The notes under the pieces were generated by a model. It searched no databases, had not been told where the DNA came from, and saw only the letters and a program-made list of their open reading frames with translations. From Papio anubis (lineage: Eukaryota > Chordata > Mammalia > Primates > Cercopithecidae): a DNA stretch of 64,000 nucleotides. Both the position numbers and the translations under genes were made by a program. Below, piece by piece: positions 21,726 through 32,989 of this stretch. The number at the start of each line of letters is the position of its first letter. The stretch's first letter is position 1. Location of the stretch: NCBI RefSeq assembly GCF_008728515.1, contig NC_044984.1, positions 97,077,181 to 97,141,180 on the forward strand. Direction: 5' to 3'.

Positions 21726-22929
21726 AAAAAGTGAAGAATTCTCTGTATTGCACTGTGTGCAATCTATGTATAAGAAAAAGCTCTGCATCTGAGCACTTCA
21801 TCACATCCTCATGCAAGGAGGCCACACAAATTACACTTCACTGTAAATCCCAGATGATCTTCTCATCTTTTCAGACTAGAGAAATGGGGAGAGAATTGGA
21901 GTGCAGTCACTTGACCCTTCTCTAGCCTGTGAGAGTTCCTGGGAAACAATAGACCATCAAGGAATTTGGAGAATATGGGTCACATGAATTTTTGAATTTT
22001 GTCAGTCTCTAAACAAAACCCCCTCTTCTGTCAATTAGACAAATGATTTATGAGGAGTGAAGTTTGCACATGGTTTGGACACACCATGCCCTGGGGATGA
22101 AAAGAGAAGAAAATGTGATTTTATTTGGAAGATGTTTTAAACTGTTGGCTGTCTAGTACTGAGAATAAAATCTGGGTGCACAAGGGATAGAGCAGAGGTG
22201 GGGCTGGTGCAGAGTAGAAGGGTGGATTGAACAAGATGCAGGGGCTGGCTGAGTGAAGCACAGCATTGCTTGCAGCTGTGGGATGGTTTAGGGGTCCCAT
22301 TTCCCTAGATTTCTGTCAGATCTCCTTTCTTTCTGATACAGTGGTGAGGAGACACAGGGCATGTCATGTTTAGTCCTCTTGGCACTGGTGGGAACTTGTG
22401 CTTGGTGTCTGTGTATATAGAAGTGAAATTCACCAGACCTGACATTCTGCTGGATTGTTCAGGGGGAAAGGCCAGGTGGGACATGGCATGGTCATTATGT
22501 GACCACATAGCACACACTGTTCTTCTCTGATTCAGCACTTTGCATTCTCCAGTGGAAAATTAGCAAGAAATACTCATTTGTGTCAGTCTTTCCTCATGAT
22601 TTAAATGTTGTAAGCTTTAACCAGGACACCTGTGTTTGTTAAGCAATCATAGAGAAGGCTTTTGAGAGGTTTACCAAAGAATAGGCAGTGCAAGGGATGA
22701 GTAATGAAATGGAGGTTCCCCTTGGGGTAGAAGAGAGTGTGTGGGAAGATGTAATTGGGAGGGGTAGAAAAGAAGGGAGTGATGTGAAAAACTAGCTTCT
22801 CTAGTCATCCATTCAACACTTTTATAGCTATTTATTGAGCTCCATTGTGTACAAGGTACTTAAGTGTAGAAGGTATATCAGGTTGAATCTGAGTCCTTGA
22901 CTTTCCTATCTTTGTTCACCATATTTCTA
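21726..22929. other. Unassigned region
   Basis: No gene recognised. Near 22805-22865 a 'tagctatttattgagctcc' block suggests a short remnant of an old LINE or MIR. Confidence 0.35.
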
Positions 22930-23190
22930 CTTATTGCCTGTGGAGACTTTCCTGACTCCTAGGCAGACATGTTGCTCTTTCTCTATGCTTTATTTTCTTG
23001 CTTCTCTATGCTTTTGTGCAGACTTCTCCTTTGGCACTTATTACGCTTATTATAGTCTATTTTTCTGTGTTTATGTCTGCCTATTTTATAAGGCTCTGAG
23101 CCCTGCAGGCAGGAGTCATGTCATAGTCATCTCTGACTCCCATGCACATGGAAGGTGCTCAGTAATGGTTTTTAAAACAAATTTGACAAT
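22930..23190 (+). repeat. L2 LINE 3' fragment
   Basis: 'cttttgtgcagacttctcc', 'ggctctgagccctgcaggc' and 'catggaaggtgctcagtaa' follow the L2 3' end order. Confidence 0.6.
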
Positions 23191-23559
23191 GAACATTTAA
23201 TTTGGAAAGGTGGATTTGTCTTCACATATTTATAAATATGATGGTGATGATGACGATGATGTGGATGATTTCATTTCCCAATCTGTTCTAGCAACCAAGG
23301 AGGCAGGTTTGACAGTGATATGGTAAGACCCATGGATTTTTAATTTCATTCTTCAAACAATGAATAATATGAGAACAATCCCATGGAAGATCAGTGGGTG
23401 CACCAAAATTAGTGGTCATTATTTAGATAGGGTTGATACAGTTGTTGTTATTGTTGTTTCAAATCAAATCAGCATGGTCCTTCACTAACTCATCTGTTCC
23501 CTCTCTCATTGTCCCCAAACCATGCCCTCAACATGTGTCACATCCAGGAATTACTCAAC
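23191..23559. other. Spacer with short GAT repeat
   Basis: An imperfect (GAT)n run lies at about 23239-23270. Otherwise unassigned. Confidence 0.5.
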
Positions 23560-23797
23560 AGTAGTAACAATGATTATAACAATAATGAATATTTATTGAG
23601 TCTTTCCATTTGTTAAGGTCTATTCTGAATACTTTTCATGTTTTATTTTATTCCTATGCAATCCCATGAGGCTATCAGGACTATTATTTTAATTCTGAAA
23701 TAAAGAATGGAGATGTAAAGAGTTTAATTAACTTTTTAAGGTCACACCAGCTTATAGGCAGGATAGAAGCAGAATTCCTGCCTAGGTAATCTACCTT
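23560..23797 (+). repeat. MIR SINE, left part
   Basis: 'aatatttattgagtctttcc', 'gagatgtaaagagtttaatt' and 'ggtcacaccagcttatag' follow MIR order. The element is interrupted by AluS and finishes after 24119 ('cttaacttctgtgctac'). Confidence 0.75.
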
Positions 23798-23810
23798 CAG
23801 GGATTGTATT

Positions 23811-24106
23811 TTTTATTTTTTATTTTTTTGAGACAGAGTCTCGCTCTGTCACCTAGGTTGGAGTGCAGTGGCTTGATCTTGGCTCACCGCAACCTCCGCC
23901 TCCCAGGTTCAAGCAATTCTCCTGCCTCAGCCTCCCGAGTAGCTGGGATTACAGCTGTGTGCCACCACACCCAGCTAATTTTTGTATTTTTAGTAGATGG
24001 GGCTTCACCGTGTTGGCCAGGCTCGTCTTGATCTCCTGACCTAGTGATCCGCCTGCCTCGGCCTCCCAAAGTGCTGGGGTTACAGGCATGACCACTGCGC
24101 CCAGCC
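23811..24106 (-). repeat. Alu (AluS type), full length
   Basis: Antisense Alu with both arms, from 'gagacagagtctcgctctg' to 'gcgcccagcc'. It is flanked by 'cagggattgtatt' (23798-23810) and 'cagggactgtatt' (24107-24119), a target duplication with one mismatch. It splits a MIR. Confidence 0.95.
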
Positions 24107-24249
24107 CAGGGACTGTATTCTTAACTTCTGTGCTACATTGTATCCTCTCTTTGACTATTGGCCCTGCAGGAGATTTGTGCACATGGAGGGATAAACATGT
24201 TTCACTCTTTGTGTTGAGGATCTTTTGCCTGAAGGAGACATTCCTTGCA

Positions 24250-24490
24250 CTGAGTTTCCCTCATTTACCCTTCAGGACTGAGCATCATCCTCTCTGAGAA
24301 AGTTGTCCCTAATCTTTTCCAGAAGAAGCCAGATATCACTTTCTGTAATTCTATAAAACCTTTTGTTCTCCTTTTTCATGTGACCTCAACTGTAATCATC
24401 CAGTTTCTTGTCTGCTGCTCCCATGAGTCTGAGTTCCTTAAGATCAGAAACTTTTCAACTCTCAGTGCCTAGCACCCAGTGCTCAATAGT
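24250..24490 (+). repeat. L2 LINE 3' fragment
   Basis: 'gagaaagttgtccctaatc', 'tctgagttccttaagatcag' and 'cagtgcctagcacccagtgc' fit the L2 3' end. Confidence 0.6.
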
Positions 24491-24554
24491 TTAATTAATT
24501 AGTTAATTTTTAAAAATGTGTAATTTGCTTCCAGTTTTTCAAGAGCCTGATGGA

Positions 24555-24735
24555 AAGAATGTTTATTCACTTATTACATCTAGTCATTTATTCATTCTTT
24601 CAATAGATATTTATTAAGAGAGGATCTGTTTATGTTAAGCATTCTTCTGTGGACTGGGAATACCAAGGTGAAAAAATATATACGTGGTTCTTGTTCATAA
24701 GAGGCCTACAGTCTACTACTGGGGGGTCTAGATAT
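24555..24735 (+). repeat. Old LINE (L3/CR1-like) fragment
   Basis: 'tcattctttcaatagatat', 'ttattaagagaggatctg' and 'cataagaggcctacagtcta' resemble the mammalian-wide element whose 3' region reads 'atttattgagcacctac' and later 'ggagcttacattctag'. I am unsure of the family. Confidence 0.4.
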
Positions 24736-24860
24736 ATTAACCAGAACTGCCAAAAATTTCAGAAATTACAGAGTGTTATGGGGAACTATAGAGCTAAACA
24801 AAAGGGTCCCTGGGCCTCAGAGAAGGCCCCCAATCTTCCCAAGTTCATATGAACTCGGGG

Positions 24861-25055
24861 TATATTCTAGAGTCAAAGGATGACACATTTGACATCCTTT
24901 GACTCTCTAGGATATGACCAAATATGTAATCACTGGACTCTCTAGGATATGATCCAATGTGTCATCCTTTGACTCTCTAAGATATGACCAAATGTGTCAT
25001 CATTTGCTCTAGGATATGACCAAATGTGTCATTCTTTGACTCTCCAGGATATACC
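24861..25055. repeat. 35-bp minisatellite, about five units, plus one inverted unit
   Basis: Units start at 24901, 24936 and 24971, then shortened units at about 25005 and 25038. The unit carries 'gactctctaggatatgacca' followed by 'aatgtgtcatcctttg'. The segment 24861-24890 ('tattctagagtcaaaggatg'...) is the reverse complement of a unit, so the array begins with a head-to-head copy. Confidence 0.85.
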
Positions 25056-27664
25056 TCAAGTCAATAGCCACTTCTTATTGCAGGCCAATTAAATGCAGAT
25101 TTGGACAAGTCTGGAAAAGTCAATATATTATTCTTACAAGAAGTCTTAGAATGATTGAGTTAAAGAGACCTCAACAATCATTGAATTCAAACTTCACATA
25201 CAGTGGAAGAGCTCACAATAAACTTCTGGGTAAACTGATTATCCATGGAGAATATGAATCCGTGCCACTTTATAAGGATTTACTCAATGTCCCAACACTA
25301 TTCCTAGGAACAAATGGAGACCAGTGTCTTCCCAGAAACTTTATGAGGCATTTACAGACATCTTGGTGGCCTCAGGTACTTTTACACAGAATCCAGAACA
25401 AATCATCCCAAACCATGTCTGAGTTTTGTCAGGGATTTATTCCAAATTCACCTAGGTACTACCCTCTGGTGGGTAAAATCAGATAGCAGAGTTTGAACTT
25501 CTAATCCTGAAGAACTTTCTGATGGAGTGATTTTTTGTTTTATTTAGAGGAGGGATCATGAGATATTATTAAAACAACTAGAACATCTGGTTTGGGAATA
25601 AAGTCATTTAATTGTGTGACTGCCAAGCCACAGAGCCAAGCTTACCAAGAAAGCCTTCTTTCCTCCCAGCCTTACGTAAAGCCTAATACCCAACTATAAC
25701 AATATGAACCCTCCAACACAAATGAAGAGTAAAAGGAAGCAGAATGGGGTCTTTACGTCAATGAAAATTCACCTGGTGGTCGAAAGCCAGAACCTGTTTT
25801 CTCAGGCTGCTTACCCCCTATTCAAACTCTCAGTGAATACTATAAAGAAGCAATATCAAAAAGAGGCGTTCACTGAATCCCAGGAAAATTCCTCCTCCCA
25901 CCACCACTGCCCTTTCCTCTATGAAGTTGAAGGTCTGAGATCAGTCTTAGAGGAAATAAGGATCAGATTTGGCAAGGACCCTTAAAGGACAAATGGAATG
26001 AGGTTATTCTAACTATGTGAGTCCAGTACTAGTGGAGCCTTGTCCTGCTGTTGGCCAAATGCTCAAGATATGGTCCTTAAGCTATTTAGACTCATTCATT
26101 TATTCAAAACATATTGAGCACCTATCAGCTAATAGGCTCTGTATCAAGCACAGGGCTCTATTACGGGATGGCACTTATATTTTAGGCAGCTAAAATACAC
26201 TAAACAGATACACACATACAACTATTGCTAGGGCGAAAGAACTATGAAAGAAACACACAAAACTCTGGGAATTCTTCCTATCACATCTATGGCAGACCTG
26301 TTGGTCAACCATTACACCCTTTCCCACATTCCTCTCAGTGAAAACCAATGGCAAAAAGTTGAAGTCTACCTGCTATCACCAAACCTGGGTTTTCAAATAA
26401 GGACATTGACACCCCTAAACAGGACATATCTATGTCATACCTGCTTAGTCACTGTATCAGAGTTGGAAAACAGACTAGAGATCTGCTTTGCTGAGGCCCC
26501 TTGTTTTGCAGTGACCCACAATGGGGAAGTAACCTGCCCCAATTCTCAGGATGTTACCAGAGGCAAAGGCCTGGTTAGAACTCAAGTCTCAACTTTAATC
26601 TAGGACCTTTGCCTGTGGTCTTCAGTGGAGACTAACATTTTTGTCTTTTCCTACCCAATCATCTCCATCCACTTACTGTGCTTTCATAACTTGAAGAAAC
26701 TTGTGAGGGAGGAATGTTTACAAAGGTCAGGAGTTAAGTAATTTTTGTGGTTGGCAAGATGTATCAATGAGTGGTAGATTATGAATGCTTAAACAGGAAA
26801 AGCATATCAGAGCCTGGCAACTGAACAGGGATTAGGCTCTTTCTTTCTTAAATGTCAGAATTTCAGAATGTGAAAAAATCATCTTCCTTCTGAGTCTTCA
26901 ATTCATCTTTTCAGGGGTAGGAATTTGGGAAAAGATAGGAGAAGGGGTAAGAGCGGAGGGAGACAGAGAGGCAGGAATTGGATTTTTAAGATATATTTGT
27001 GATCTGTTCTTGCATTGACTACCTACCTAATGTAAATGCTGAGAATGGTTCAGTATGTGCCAAATTGATGGTGCTATTTCTTGCATCTCATAGCAGTTTG
27101 CCAGAGGAAGTCAACTATAAACAGGTTTTTAGGCTGGCAATACAAGACTTCTTACAGGATTGACTCAGCAGTTATTTTGTCCAAGGTACATAGAACAAGT
27201 TTAATAAGTCTGGGTCATTCTGATAAATTCTTGAAAACAGGGACCTAGACAGCAAGGGGAGAACATCAAAGATCTCCTGGGGCTGTAACCATAGTTGGCA
27301 ACTGGCCTGTGTCCTCACTTCACTCCCATCCTGGGGCCTACAGCAAAAGGAAACTCACAAGGCAGAAGTCCTCCTTTGCCCTCCTTAAGCCATCTGCTTT
27401 GATATGGCTCTCTTGAAGAATCAGAGCTTCTAGACTTCAAAAAATCTCACCAGATCATCTACTCCAGCCCTTACTTTATCTTTACTTGCACTTTACCTCA
27501 TGGAGATAAATTAAAATTGTCATTAACAAGACCACACTACAGGCTCTTATGTGGAAAGAAGAAGGGTTAGAGCACTGAGTGAGCACAGGGGTCCCCAAAG
27601 ACCTCTGGGAACAGAAAGTAAGTGACTCCCTGGCTTAGGCAGGAAAAAAACAGGATATAAGAAA
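25056..27664. other. Unassigned region with scattered old repeat traces
   Basis: No gene recognised. Traces include an L3-like block at about 26090-26180 ('catattgagcacctatcag') and segments near 25140-25300 and 27430-27500 with the 'agatcatctactccagccc' theme common in old SINE/LINE DNA. The 119-codon frame at 26244-26603 and the 111-codon frame at 25151-25486 lack recognisable domains and are probably chance. Confidence 0.4.
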
Positions 27665-27666
27665 AT

Positions 27667-27787
27667 AGTAGTACTCAAACTTTGGCACACACCACAATCA
27701 CCGACATGGCTTTTAAAACACAAATCCCTGGACCTCACCCCCAGAACCTCTAATTCTGGTGGGTCTGGGACACTGGAATTCACATTT
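27667..27787 (+). mobile_element. MER5A hAT-type DNA transposon, left part
   Basis: 'tactcaaactttggcacaca', then 'ctggacctcacccccagaac' and 'tctggtgggtctgggac', the MER5A order. It is split by an Alu and resumes at 28086. Confidence 0.8.
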
Positions 27788-28085
27788 ATTTTATTTATTT
27801 ATTTATATATATATTTTTGAGATGGAGTCTCGCTCTGTCACCCAGGCTGGAGTGCAGTGGCACTATCTTGGCTCACCGGAAGCTCCGCCTCCCGGGTTCA
27901 ACTCCTGCCGAGTCTCCTGAGCAGCTGGGATTACAGGTGTGCGCTACCACACCTGGCTAATTTTTGTATTTTTAGTAGAGATGAGGTTTCACCATATTTC
28001 TGGTCTTGAACTCCTGACTTCGTGATCCACCTGCCTCGGCCTCCCAAAACGTTGGGATTACGGGCGTAAATCACTGCGCCCAGCC
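27788..28085 (-). repeat. Alu (AluS type) inside MER5A
   Basis: Antisense Alu with an AT-rich tail (27788-27818) and both arms, ending 'gcgcccagcc'. The target duplication is 'tggaattcacattt' (27774-27787) and 'tggaatttgcattt' (28086-28099). It carries small internal deletions. Confidence 0.9.
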
Positions 28086-28161
28086 TGGAATTTGCATTTC
28101 TAGCAAGTTCCCAGGTGATGTCAATGCTGCTGGTACAGAAACCACACTTTGAAAACTTCTG
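28086..28161 (+). mobile_element. MER5A, right part
   Basis: 'atttctagcaagttcccagg' and the terminal 'actttgaaaacttctg' complete the MER5A begun at 27667; the terminus is a worn version of the 'tttgagaaccactg' TIR. Confidence 0.8.
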
Positions 28162-28649
28162 TAATAGATAAAAAGAGAAAAAAAAGAAGGCAACTGTATG
28201 AAGCCACTCAATTCCCTTATCTTCTAAAGGCTTCAGGGAGGGAGTTGGCGAGTAGATATTTTCCCTAGTTAGGTAGATGGATGCAATCTTTTCTTTCCAT
28301 TAAGTGTCATATTTGAACTTAGTGAGGGTGGTGTGTAAGGAAGGGCTATGCCAGCTGGCATAGTTCACAAAACATAATTCCCTGTGGAAATTCACTAAAA
28401 AATCACAAAGGGGTGAAGTCCGATCCTACCCAAGAGTCACATAGTTGAGCCCTGGAGGGAGTGAGGGACTGGCTTGGGTCTGGTGAATAGCGGTGGGAGT
28501 GAGGTGGTAAACAGGAGAGAGAAGCAGATCCAGCTCTCCTGTTTGCCATTGCTCATCACTAAGTATATTCCAGGTTGTAAATTATAAGTAACTTTATTTT
28601 TCTAATTCTATTAACTTTTATTCATATTTAGGGGATACTGCAATGTGGG
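28162..28649. other. Unassigned spacer
   Basis: No recognised feature. Confidence 0.4.
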
Positions 28650-28835
28650 AGAAAGGGCCCAGGACAGGGATCTGGCAAGTCACAATCCTGACTCCACCCC
28701 AGTTAGTATTGTGATAATGAGTGTTCTTCTATGCAGCTGAGCTTCCTTATTAGTAAACTGAAATAAAAACGTTTCTAAACACTCCTTGAGGGTCCAATGA
28801 GATAAAGTATAAAGGTACTTTGCAGAAATACCTTT
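28650..28835 (-). repeat. MIR SINE (antisense)
   Basis: The complement pattern 'gagcttccttattagtaaac' followed by 'gtccaatgagataaagtat' is a MIR read on the opposite strand. An L3-like remnant follows at about 28840-28950. Confidence 0.6.
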
Positions 28836-29652
28836 ATACTCACTCACTCATTCATTTGACAAAATTGTATTAGGAATCAATCATGTGCTGTACTCTGAGG
28901 ACATCATGAAGAACAGACCAAACAAGATTCTTGCCTCATTAGGGGAAAAAGAGGAAATAATAAGTTTTCTTTTCAATCTCCTCCCCTGACCTTACTACTA
29001 CTGAGAAAACTTTTAGTGGGACCACAGGAGAGAGTTAATAGACACAGCTTTAGAGTTTTCCTGGGAGAGGGTCTTCAGGTGCCCTTGCATGCCCTCTCCA
29101 GACTACTAAATATTCTCATCTCTAAATAGAGATAGATAGATGAGGGAGAAGAGGTATTGAGCCAGTGAGGTGGGGAGTGGTGGAAAAGGCCTCACAGTAG
29201 AGTCAATGGGTCCCAAACCTGGTACTCAATGAGTGGCTTTGGATGAGTTATTTAACAACTCCATGGCCCAATTTTTATCTATTATATGGACCTAAGTCAT
29301 GGCTAAGATTCAGCAGTACTGGTTGGTGAAACATTGAAATACTTCTGTCCCAGTTGGTAAAAGTTACTGCTACTCAAGTATCTCCTATTCCTGCTACTCT
29401 GGGCATTCATGCCCTACCCTGTCCTAGGACCTTTCCACAGTCCAACAAATAAGAAGTAACGCCTGTCACAGTGGATGAATCCACTCTGCTTCAGTAAACT
29501 TCTATAGTTTCTGGGTGGCTGATGACTGTGTCAAATGTATTGTTAAATATTTTGACCATCACTTGTCTATACAACTTTTGTGAGGATCTCATAGAATCTC
29601 AATAAGCAAATGTCTTTTTGTGTGCTCAATATAGTCTTATTTCCTCCTCCAG
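28836..29652. other. Unassigned region with weak MIR/LINE traces
   Basis: A worn antisense MIR is possible at about 29195-29310 ('gatgagttatttaacaact'). No gene recognised. Confidence 0.35.
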
Positions 29653-29750
29653 GCAAAAATGGACTGTTTGGTGATGGAGACTGAGCAGAGGTGGGCTAAA
29701 AGGAATGGAAGGAGACTAACTGGTGAAGAAGGAGCAAAGAGTGAGGCACA
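29653..29750 (+). other. Exon-like 98-bp segment (unverified)
   Basis: It is bounded by a pyrimidine-rich acceptor ('tatttcctcctccag', AG at 29651-29652) and a perfect 'gtaagt' donor at 29751. An ATG at 29659 opens a frame through the donor (MDCLVMETEQRWAKRNG...). The sequence is purine-rich, and purine-rich exons can look open by chance. No homology recognised. Joining to the phase left by 12777-12995 would meet a stop, so the two are not supported as one coding unit. Confidence 0.2.
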
Positions 29751-30576
29751 GTAAGTGGGTTGGGGGAGGGGGCAGCTTCTCTCTGGACCTAGGATGCACT
29801 TAGTAAGTCCCTTCTTGGAGTCCAGAGAGAAAGTAAAAGCTCAGGGCATGTCAAAGGGTTTGCAATTTGAATGAAACACAAAGTGTTATTGTTACATAGT
29901 AACAGCTCTTGCCCACATGGATAATTTATTCCATTCTAATTCTAATCTCTTCTTCACTGGGGAGACACAAGTCTGCACATTTCTTCCTTGCACAGCCCTG
30001 CAACTTGCTACTGGGAGACTGGGAGAATGGTTTCCTTGTTTCCCTGAGACTCACATTTGCACTTTCTTGGCAAGCCTGCCGAGAGGTATCAGAGTCACTG
30101 CACACACCCCAGAACATTGATATGTTTGGAATTTAATCAAAAGCCCCACAAAATGGGACTATTTACCTTACTTCTGGAAACACCCACTTGAAAAATATTT
30201 AAAAGCTATCAAAATACAAATTATTAGGACTCTGCCCTTCACAATGAGCTTTTTAGGATTTATGTATTTTGATATACGCCTCACTCTTCCCAAGAAACGA
30301 GGTCAGGCATTTCCCCGATTCTGACATTTTAGTGCAGTGAGTAGTAAAAAGATGGCTAGGGTCCAACCCTGTTTTTCCATACTTCTTTACCTTGTTCTTT
30401 GGCATCTGTTTTCTTGCAGGCGGGGCCTGGAAAAGCCTCTCCCAGCAATCTCAGGTGGCATGGTCTTAGTGACTGGAATTGCCAACCTTGGAGTTCCAAC
30501 TCTGTCTTTGAAATCTGACTGGGAGCAGTCACCGATCTGAAAGTCAAGGCCCACAGGAGCCTGAGAGTCCGAGAGC
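29751..30576. other. Unassigned region
   Basis: No recognised gene or repeat. Three overlapping short frames at about 29909-30136 on both strands have no motif. Confidence 0.4.
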
Positions 30577-30631
30577 CCAAAAAGAGACAGACAGACAGAT
30601 AGGCAGACAAAGACAGGCAGAGAGACAGACA

Positions 30632-30685
<54 letters not shown>

Positions 30686-30686
30686 A
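30577..30686. repeat. Compound microsatellite (CAGA)n-(CA)n-(GA)n
   Basis: An imperfect CAGA/GGCAGA segment, then (CA)14 at about 30635-30662, then (GA)11-12 at about 30663-30685. The antisense V/C-rich and S/L-rich frames across it are artefacts. Confidence 0.95.
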
Positions 30687-30739
30687 CCAACTATGTTGCT
30701 GCTTACCAGCCTTTTACTTCCTTACTTGTTACTCTTATT

Positions 30740-32022
30740 GTGTCCTCTGACACCAGCCTAGGGGTTGTTTTAAAGTTTCTCCATGATTCTCAAATCTTCA
30801 GACTCACCCTCCCCACCTACCTCTCTAAAATGCCACCAGCTCCCACTCTGCATTGGAAATATCCATCTTCCCTGCTCATATTCCTCTCCATCTCAAAATG
30901 TTCCTTTGTTCTTCACTCTCTTCCTTTCCTTTGGCATCTGGGGAAGGTTTGTTCTCCTTGTCAAATTGAAGGCCCTGACCTGGGCTGATGATCAAACATC
31001 ACTCAGTGATCTCCTCTTGGGTAATTTCAGTCTCACCCTTTTCCCTTTCTGTAAGAAGGACCCTCAGTCTTTCCCACACAATGCCCTCTCAATGTGCACC
31101 CCACCTCTCTTTTCCTTCCTTGTTAAATTAGTAGCCTGCACTGGCTGGCTCCTCTTTCTGACCTCATCTCATTCCAATCTGCAGATTGCAATCCTGATTG
31201 GGATCTTACTTCTGGTCAAATTGCAATATTGAAACATAATTGGTGGTGTAATGATTTCACCATTGATGACTCTCAAATCATCCAAGTCAGTTTTTTCTTT
31301 CTTTCTCAGCCTTACTCTCACCCTTCCCTCACTACAGGGCATAGGACACTGCTGACATCCCCTTGCTTCTTGAAATGAATGCTTCCTGCTACACTACTGT
31401 AGTAGTTCTCTTGCAACCAGGCATAGTTTTTCTCAAGTTTCCTAAATGATGCTTCCTTGGCACTCCTGAGATTCTTCTCCTCTCCTCCTTTTTTTTTCCT
31501 TCACTCTACCCTCCCCTCCCCTTGTCTCATGCACTGCCATGGTTTCGGTGACTACCCTTTACCTCTATAGAAATGACTCCCAAATCCTTGCCTCCAGAGT
31601 TCTCTTGCCTCCTGGATCATAGTCCCTCAATTCTACCTGCTGGATTTTTCCGCTAGTATACTGCTGGCATCTTAACCCAGAGTGTTCAATACCCAAATCA
31701 TTCCCCTCTTCTTGAAACAGACTCAGCCTTTTCAGCCTCTTTACTTTTGTAAATGGTATAAACATTAGCTTAGTCATGCAAACTAAACATATTTGCCTCT
31801 ACACTGCATCACTCTATTTATTTAACTCACTTTTTCTGTTTGTTTGGTTGTTTTCTGCACTGGCTCTTGACTCTACTCCCTGCTTTCCACTGCAGTTGCT
31901 CTCACCTGAATGTATAGTTTATCTTTCTGCTTGGATGCTTGCAATACTTGCAATAGCCTGTTTGGTGATTGTTTCCTTAATTTTATTTTCTCCTTTTCCA
32001 ATTATCTAACACACCTCAGATA
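30740..32022 (+). repeat. Long L2 LINE, left part
   Basis: About 1.3 kb of L2 is recognisable from its order: 'gtgatctcctcttgggtaat', 'gaaatgactcccaaatcctt', 'aaacagactcagccttttc', then 'ggatgcttgcaatacttgca' with 'caatagcctgtttgg'. The middle is decayed. The 149-codon frame at 30783-31232 lies wholly inside the repeat and shows several L2-style residues only. Alu insertion splits the element at about 32036. Confidence 0.75.
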
Positions 32023-32035
32023 CATTGATCTTCTT

Positions 32036-32297
32036 CTTTTTTTTTTTTTTTTTTTTTTTGAGACAGAGTCTTGCTCTGTCACCAAATGTTGGAGTGCAGT
32101 GGCGCGATCTCGGCTCACTGCAACCTCTGGCAGGTTTAAACAATTCTCGTGCCTCAGCCTCCCAAGTAGCTGGGATTACAGGCACCTGCCACTATGCCCA
32201 GCTAATTTTTTTTGTATTTTTAGTAGAGATGGAGCTTCACCATGTTGGCCAGGCTGGTCTTGAACTCCTGACCTCAAATGCTCCACCCGCCTTGGCA
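32036..32297 (-). repeat. Alu (AluS type), 5'-truncated, inside L2
   Basis: Antisense Alu with a 20+ base oligo-T tail, ending at 'cacccgccttgg' short of the usual terminus. The target duplication is 'attgatcttctt' (32024-32035) and 'actgatcttctt' (32299-32310). Confidence 0.9.
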
Positions 32298-32808
32298 AAC
32301 TGATCTTCTTAAAGCCCACTTCTGATGAAAGTCTTTGCTGGTTTCACCTCTCTGCTAAATTAAGCTAACCTTTAAAATGGCATTTAAGGTCCTAAAAGAT
32401 CTTTCAAGATTCAGTTCTCAGTAATGTCCTAAAATTAATCTATTGTCAAATCAAATGTGATGGCTCAAAATTTCCCAGTAATTTCCAATTTCTGCCCCTT
32501 GGTTTATATTCTTTCCTTTGCCTAGCTCCCCCAAGAGTACTTTTGCTCAAATGCAGTGGAATCAATTCCTTCTCTGAAACCCTATGAAACTTACTTTGAT
32601 CTTCCTGGTGACCTTGATCATTGTCTGCTTAATATTGCATATTTTGGTAGCCTAATTTTTCTACTTCTCTCTCTTCCAGTTTATAAAATCTTTGAAGGGA
32701 AAGAGTATATTGTAGGCTTTCTTAGAATCTTGCATGGCATCCGGGGCAGTATCTTTTGCATTGTAGGCCCCAATATATATTTGTTGAATGCTAAATAAAA
32801 TAGTCATA
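32298..32808 (+). repeat. L2 LINE, right part and 3' end
   Basis: L2 resumes after the Alu ('gatcttcttaaagcccac') and runs to 'atatttgttgaatgctaaat' at the 3' end. Confidence 0.7.
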
Positions 32809-32989
32809 TTTTTAGAAACTTTATATTCAGTTTCTTGTTTGGGAAAATATTTAAATATTTTTCTTTTATTTATTTTTTATTTTAATTGATAACTGGAAAA
32901 TACTAGTAACTATTCACCTCACATAAACATTCTCAAAACAAACTCATTTCTCCCCAAAGGTGACTACATTCATCAACATTTAGAGATAA
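32809..32989. other. AT-rich spacer before the L1
   Basis: No feature other than AT-rich sequence. The 'acatttagagataattctt' at 32978-32996 resembles 'acattttgagagtgattatg' after the L1 end (40918-40937), a possible degenerate target duplication. Confidence 0.4.

Noticed and set aside
21391..21925. Open frames of 96-167 codons on both strands, K/E/R-rich or S/F/L-rich
   Set aside because: They are produced by the pyrimidine tract; the residue composition follows the repeat and has no domain.
12777..29750. One coding gene made by joining 12777-12995 to 29653-29750
   Set aside because: The phase meets an early stop, and there is no intermediate evidence.
30356..30662. Antisense frames starting with repeated V/C residues
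   Set aside because: Artefact of the CA/GA microsatellite.
30783..31232. 149-codon frame (+)
   Set aside because: Falls wholly inside the decayed L2. No start context or domain; conserved codons not evident.
31910..32303. 117- and 92-codon frames with a protein-like 'ETESCSV' start
   Set aside because: This is the usual translation of antisense Alu, joined to L2 sequence.
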